A stretch of 64,000 nt of DNA, from contig NC_135551.1 of NCBI RefSeq assembly GCF_964340395.1, forward strand, positions 21,142,003-21,206,002, written 5' to 3'. Shown piece by piece: positions 61,171 through 64,000 of the stretch. The position numbers and the translations under genes were made by a program. The DNA is from Glandiceps talaboti. Its lineage: Eukaryota > Hemichordata > Enteropneusta > Spengelidae. Each line of letters opens with the position of its first letter. Positions within the stretch are counted from its first letter, which is position 1. The notes beneath the pieces were generated by a model that saw nothing but the letters and a program-made list of their open reading frames with translations, did no database searches and was not told where the DNA came from.

Positions 61171-62140
61171 GACATCAAAAAATCTATGTCACTGAATTTT
61201 ACCAGATTTCTCTTTCCTGAGTTTTGTAAACTACTTAACCAAAACACTCAGTATATTAAAAATGTACAAGTCTTACCAAAATTCTCACAACTTGAAATCA
61301 AAACAAAAGCATTCCTGTGAATCAACATCTTAAACTATCAAAGATGGCAGCCAAATATGCCATAATGTTGTTGTCCTGGGGAGGGGGGCAGTCCATTCAT
61401 GGTAGCTAAATTATAAACCAAATTCTCCGAGTTCCCCCCACCTCTTTTAGAAGCTGAAAAAAACAAGTCCTCCCAATTAACGATTCTGAAAACCTGCATT
61501 TGGTGAGGCTAAGAAGCCAGCTGATTAGAAACCAGACAAAATAGTCTTAGTTTCTGCTGCATTAGCTGCACTGTACACCAGGTCTGAAAGGAACCCTGAG
61601 GGCATGCATCAACAGACTTAGAATCAAAACGGCTAATTGTGTAACCCCTCCTTGGAGGTCTAAAGTCTCACGATTGGATAGATCTAGACTTCGTTTTTGT
61701 TTCAATAAAACACTGGTTTTCTTATCACCGAGTAATGTATACTGCCCACCCTAACTACCAACTAGTCTGTTTTCAAATGAACAGACACATAGCTGTAAGC
61801 TGTAAGCTATCAGTGTGTAGGCTTCTTGGAAGATAAGATCATCTCTAAGGCTTTTAAACATTTCAACTAAAGTGTTGCTCGTAACTTGTTGGAAGTCGAT
61901 TTATTTGTGCCATTGTTTTCTTTTCCTTTGATTCCAAATTGCTGAGGGAAAAGGGTCACGAAAAAAAATAACATTCTGTCGATGAGAAATATCTATGAAA
62001 CTAAAAAAAATAGAACTATTTCTATCATTATTTATCATTTATCCAAAAATCTCTAGACAAAACTGCCAACACAAATTTTTATCAACTGAAATTCTCCACT
62101 CCAAAGTGATTACAAACAAAACAGTACATGAGTAGAGTTA
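61171..62140. other. Intergenic or intronic; nothing identified
   Basis: No repeat, RNA or exon supported. Confidence 0.45.
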
Positions 62141-62144
62141 CCTC

Positions 62145-62395
62145 ACAGGTTATTGGTTAACTCGGAGTAATTTGTTACAACAATTGTTATTGGTTGGAGA
62201 TTGATTGTTACAAAACTTGTCATTGGTTGGTAATAATTTGTTACAATGCTGATTATTGGTTGCTCATAATTTGTTGCAACACTGGCTCGTGGTTGGTAAT
62301 ATAGTTTGATACAACATTGGTTACTGGGTGTCAATAACGTGTTATGATAATTGTTACTGGATAGCGATAGTTTGTTACACACTCTTTCCTTTGCT
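62145..62395 (-). repeat. About 45-base tandem repeat with ATTGGTTG and TTTGTTACAA
   Basis: Roughly five degenerate units, each with (A/G)ATTTGTTACAACA and (T/C)ATTGGTTGG. The reverse strand therefore contains repeated CCAAT boxes. The 79-residue minus-strand frame is a repeat artefact. Confidence 0.75.
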
Positions 62396-62529
62396 ACCTA
62401 GTATGATGACTACACACATTTAGACAAAAACAGAACACAACTCTTGACACAGTAGTTGTGAAAATAACCATGGCAAAACATCTGTGACATGTTACCTGAC
62501 TTATTAAGAATATAGTCGTGGCAACAGAA

Positions 62530-63030
62530 TATGAATGAATCAACATCTTGGCAGAAATCAACACCTGGTTTGAAATCAACACCTGGGTAGAAATTAACAT
62601 CTGGGTGGGAATTATTATCTGGGTGGAAATTAATTATTATGCGCATAGGAATCTACACCTGAGCAATCAAATAAAATCTTAACATCTGGTCAGAAATCAA
62701 CACCTGGGTTGAATTAAACCAGGCTAGAAATTAAAATCTTGGTAAAAGTCAACACCTGGAAAAAAAATTAGCACCTTGATATGAATCAACACCCTAATAG
62801 AATTAACATCTGGGAAGCACTTAACACCTGGGAGGATATTCAGTACCAGTGTAGATATGAACATCTGGTTAGAAATCAATACATGGATCGAAATTAACAT
62901 CTGTGTAGATATATGTATTAACATCTTGTTAGAAATAAACACCTGGGTACCTATATCTAACATCTGGGTAGATATTAACACGTGGGTAGAGATATCAATA
63001 CCTGGGTAGATATGAAAAACTAGGTAGATA
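62530..63030 (+). repeat. Decayed part of the CACCTGGG minisatellite
   Basis: ATCAACACCTGG-like or TTAACATCTGGG-like words recur at irregular spacing of 18-36 bases, with indels. This is the diverged flank of the array that follows. Confidence 0.8.
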
Positions 63031-64000
63031 TTAACATAACACCTGGGTAGATATCAACACATCGCTATATATCAATACTTGGGTAGATATTAACACCTGG
63101 GTAGATATCAATACATGAGTAGATATCAACACATGGGTAGATATCAACACCTGGGTAGATATCAATACATGAGTAGATATCAATACATGAGTAGATATCA
63201 ACACATGGGTAGATATCAACACCTGGGTAGATATCAATACATGAGTAGATATCAATACATGAGTAGATATCAATACATGAGTAGATATCAACACCTGGGT
63301 AGATATCAACACATCTGTATATATCAACACCTGGATAGATATCAACACCTGGGTAGATATCAACACCTGGGTAGATATCAACACCTGGGTAGATATTAAC
63401 ACCTGGGTAGATATTAACACCTGGGTAGATATCAACACCTGGGTAGATATCAACACCTGGGTAGATATTAACACCTGGGTAGATATTAACACCTGGATAG
63501 ATATCAACACCTGGGTAGATATCAACACATCGGTATATATCAACACCTGGATAGATATCAACACCTGGGTAGATATCAACACCTGGGTAGATATCAACAC
63601 CTGGGTAGATATTAACACCTGGGTAGATATTAACACCTGGATAGATATCAACACCTGGGTAGATATCAACACCTGGGTAGATATCAACACCTGGGTAGAT
63701 ATCAACACCTGGATAGATATCAACACCTGGGTAGATATCAACACATGGGTAGATATCAACACCTGGGTAGATATCAACACATCAGTATATATCAACACCT
63801 GGGTAGATATCAACACATGGGTAGATATCAACACCTGGGTAGATATCAATACATGAGTAGATATCAATACATGAGTAGATATCAACACCTGGGTAGATAT
63901 CAACACATCGGTATATATCAACACCTGGATAGATATCAACACCTGGGTAGATATCAACACATGGGTAGATATCAACACATCGGTATATATCAACACCTGG
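63031..64000 (+). repeat. 18-base minisatellite (unit TAGATATCAACACCTGGG), runs off the window
   Basis: More than 50 units with few changes. Variants include CACATGGG, TACATGAG and CACATCGGTATATATC, and these recur in blocks, showing a higher-order structure. Because 18 is divisible by 3, both strands have long stop-free frames (minus: repeats of VLISTQ; plus: YQHLGR). There is no start context, splice signal or domain, so I do not call a gene. Confidence 0.97.

Noticed and set aside
63031-63996. 321-residue open frame of repeated VLISTQ on the minus strand
   Set aside because: It follows from an 18-base tandem repeat (a multiple of three) without internal stops; no domain, start context or splice signals, and the plus strand has a similar open frame.

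Overview
The window is animal genomic DNA: AT-rich, with long introns, spliced genes with GT-AG (and one GC-AG) junctions, abundant microsatellites, SINEs, MITE-like foldback elements and LINE fragments. A cadherin carrying the non-chordate 'primitive classic cadherin' block (NC region, EGF, LamG) argues against a vertebrate. The SINE and foldback repeats resemble those of marine invertebrates. A hemichordate or other marine invertebrate deuterostome is my best guess, but the sequence does not settle the phylum.

Layout. (1) 1-22406, plus strand: three tandem SLC16-type (monocarboxylate transporter-like) genes. Copy A is only its last exon (325-497), cut by the window start. Copy B is complete (13977-16546, 4 coding exons, 503 aa). 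Copy C is complete (19855-22406, 464 aa). A and B are almost identical even in intron 4. C is older in its introns, but its exon 4 3' half is almost identical to B, which suggests gene conversion. Both complete genes use a GC-AG intron at the same position. (2) Between A and B lies a cluster of nested mobile DNA: a decayed element joining a Gag-like protein to a TatD-type nuclease with no reverse transcriptase (1104-5692), a 3'-truncated LINE on the minus strand (about 5715-8345) with a minisatellite inside ORF1, a probable LTR fragment with primer-binding site (about 8385-8920), a tRNA-derived SINE flanked by a perfect 35-bp inverted repeat (9121-9845), and a TA-flanked foldback element built of CTCGTAATTACGA units (10911-11473).

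(3) 27291-41191, plus strand: a 12-exon cadherin (about 1723 aa) with signal peptide, about five and a half EC repeats, the NC region, EGF, LamG, EGF, LamG, seven EGFs, one TM segment and a 140-residue tail in which I cannot find a beta-catenin-binding motif. An extra in-frame 78-bp exon (36151-36228) duplicates the start of exon 9, giving a possible cassette exon or truncated isoform.

(4) 45391-57630, minus strand, convergent with the cadherin: ten exons encoding the C-terminal two thirds of TMEM135, a peroxisome-associated membrane protein. The N-terminal exons were not found. (5) The rest is intergenic or intronic DNA with many tandem arrays, ending in an 18-bp minisatellite (from about 62530 to the window end) whose unit contains a CACCTG E-box.

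The protein-coding genes show no functional link to each other. The strongest leads for novelty are the Gag-TatD element without pol, the cadherin exon duplication with its unusual cytoplasmic tail, and the conserved GC-AG intron with exon-restricted conversion in the transporter cluster.
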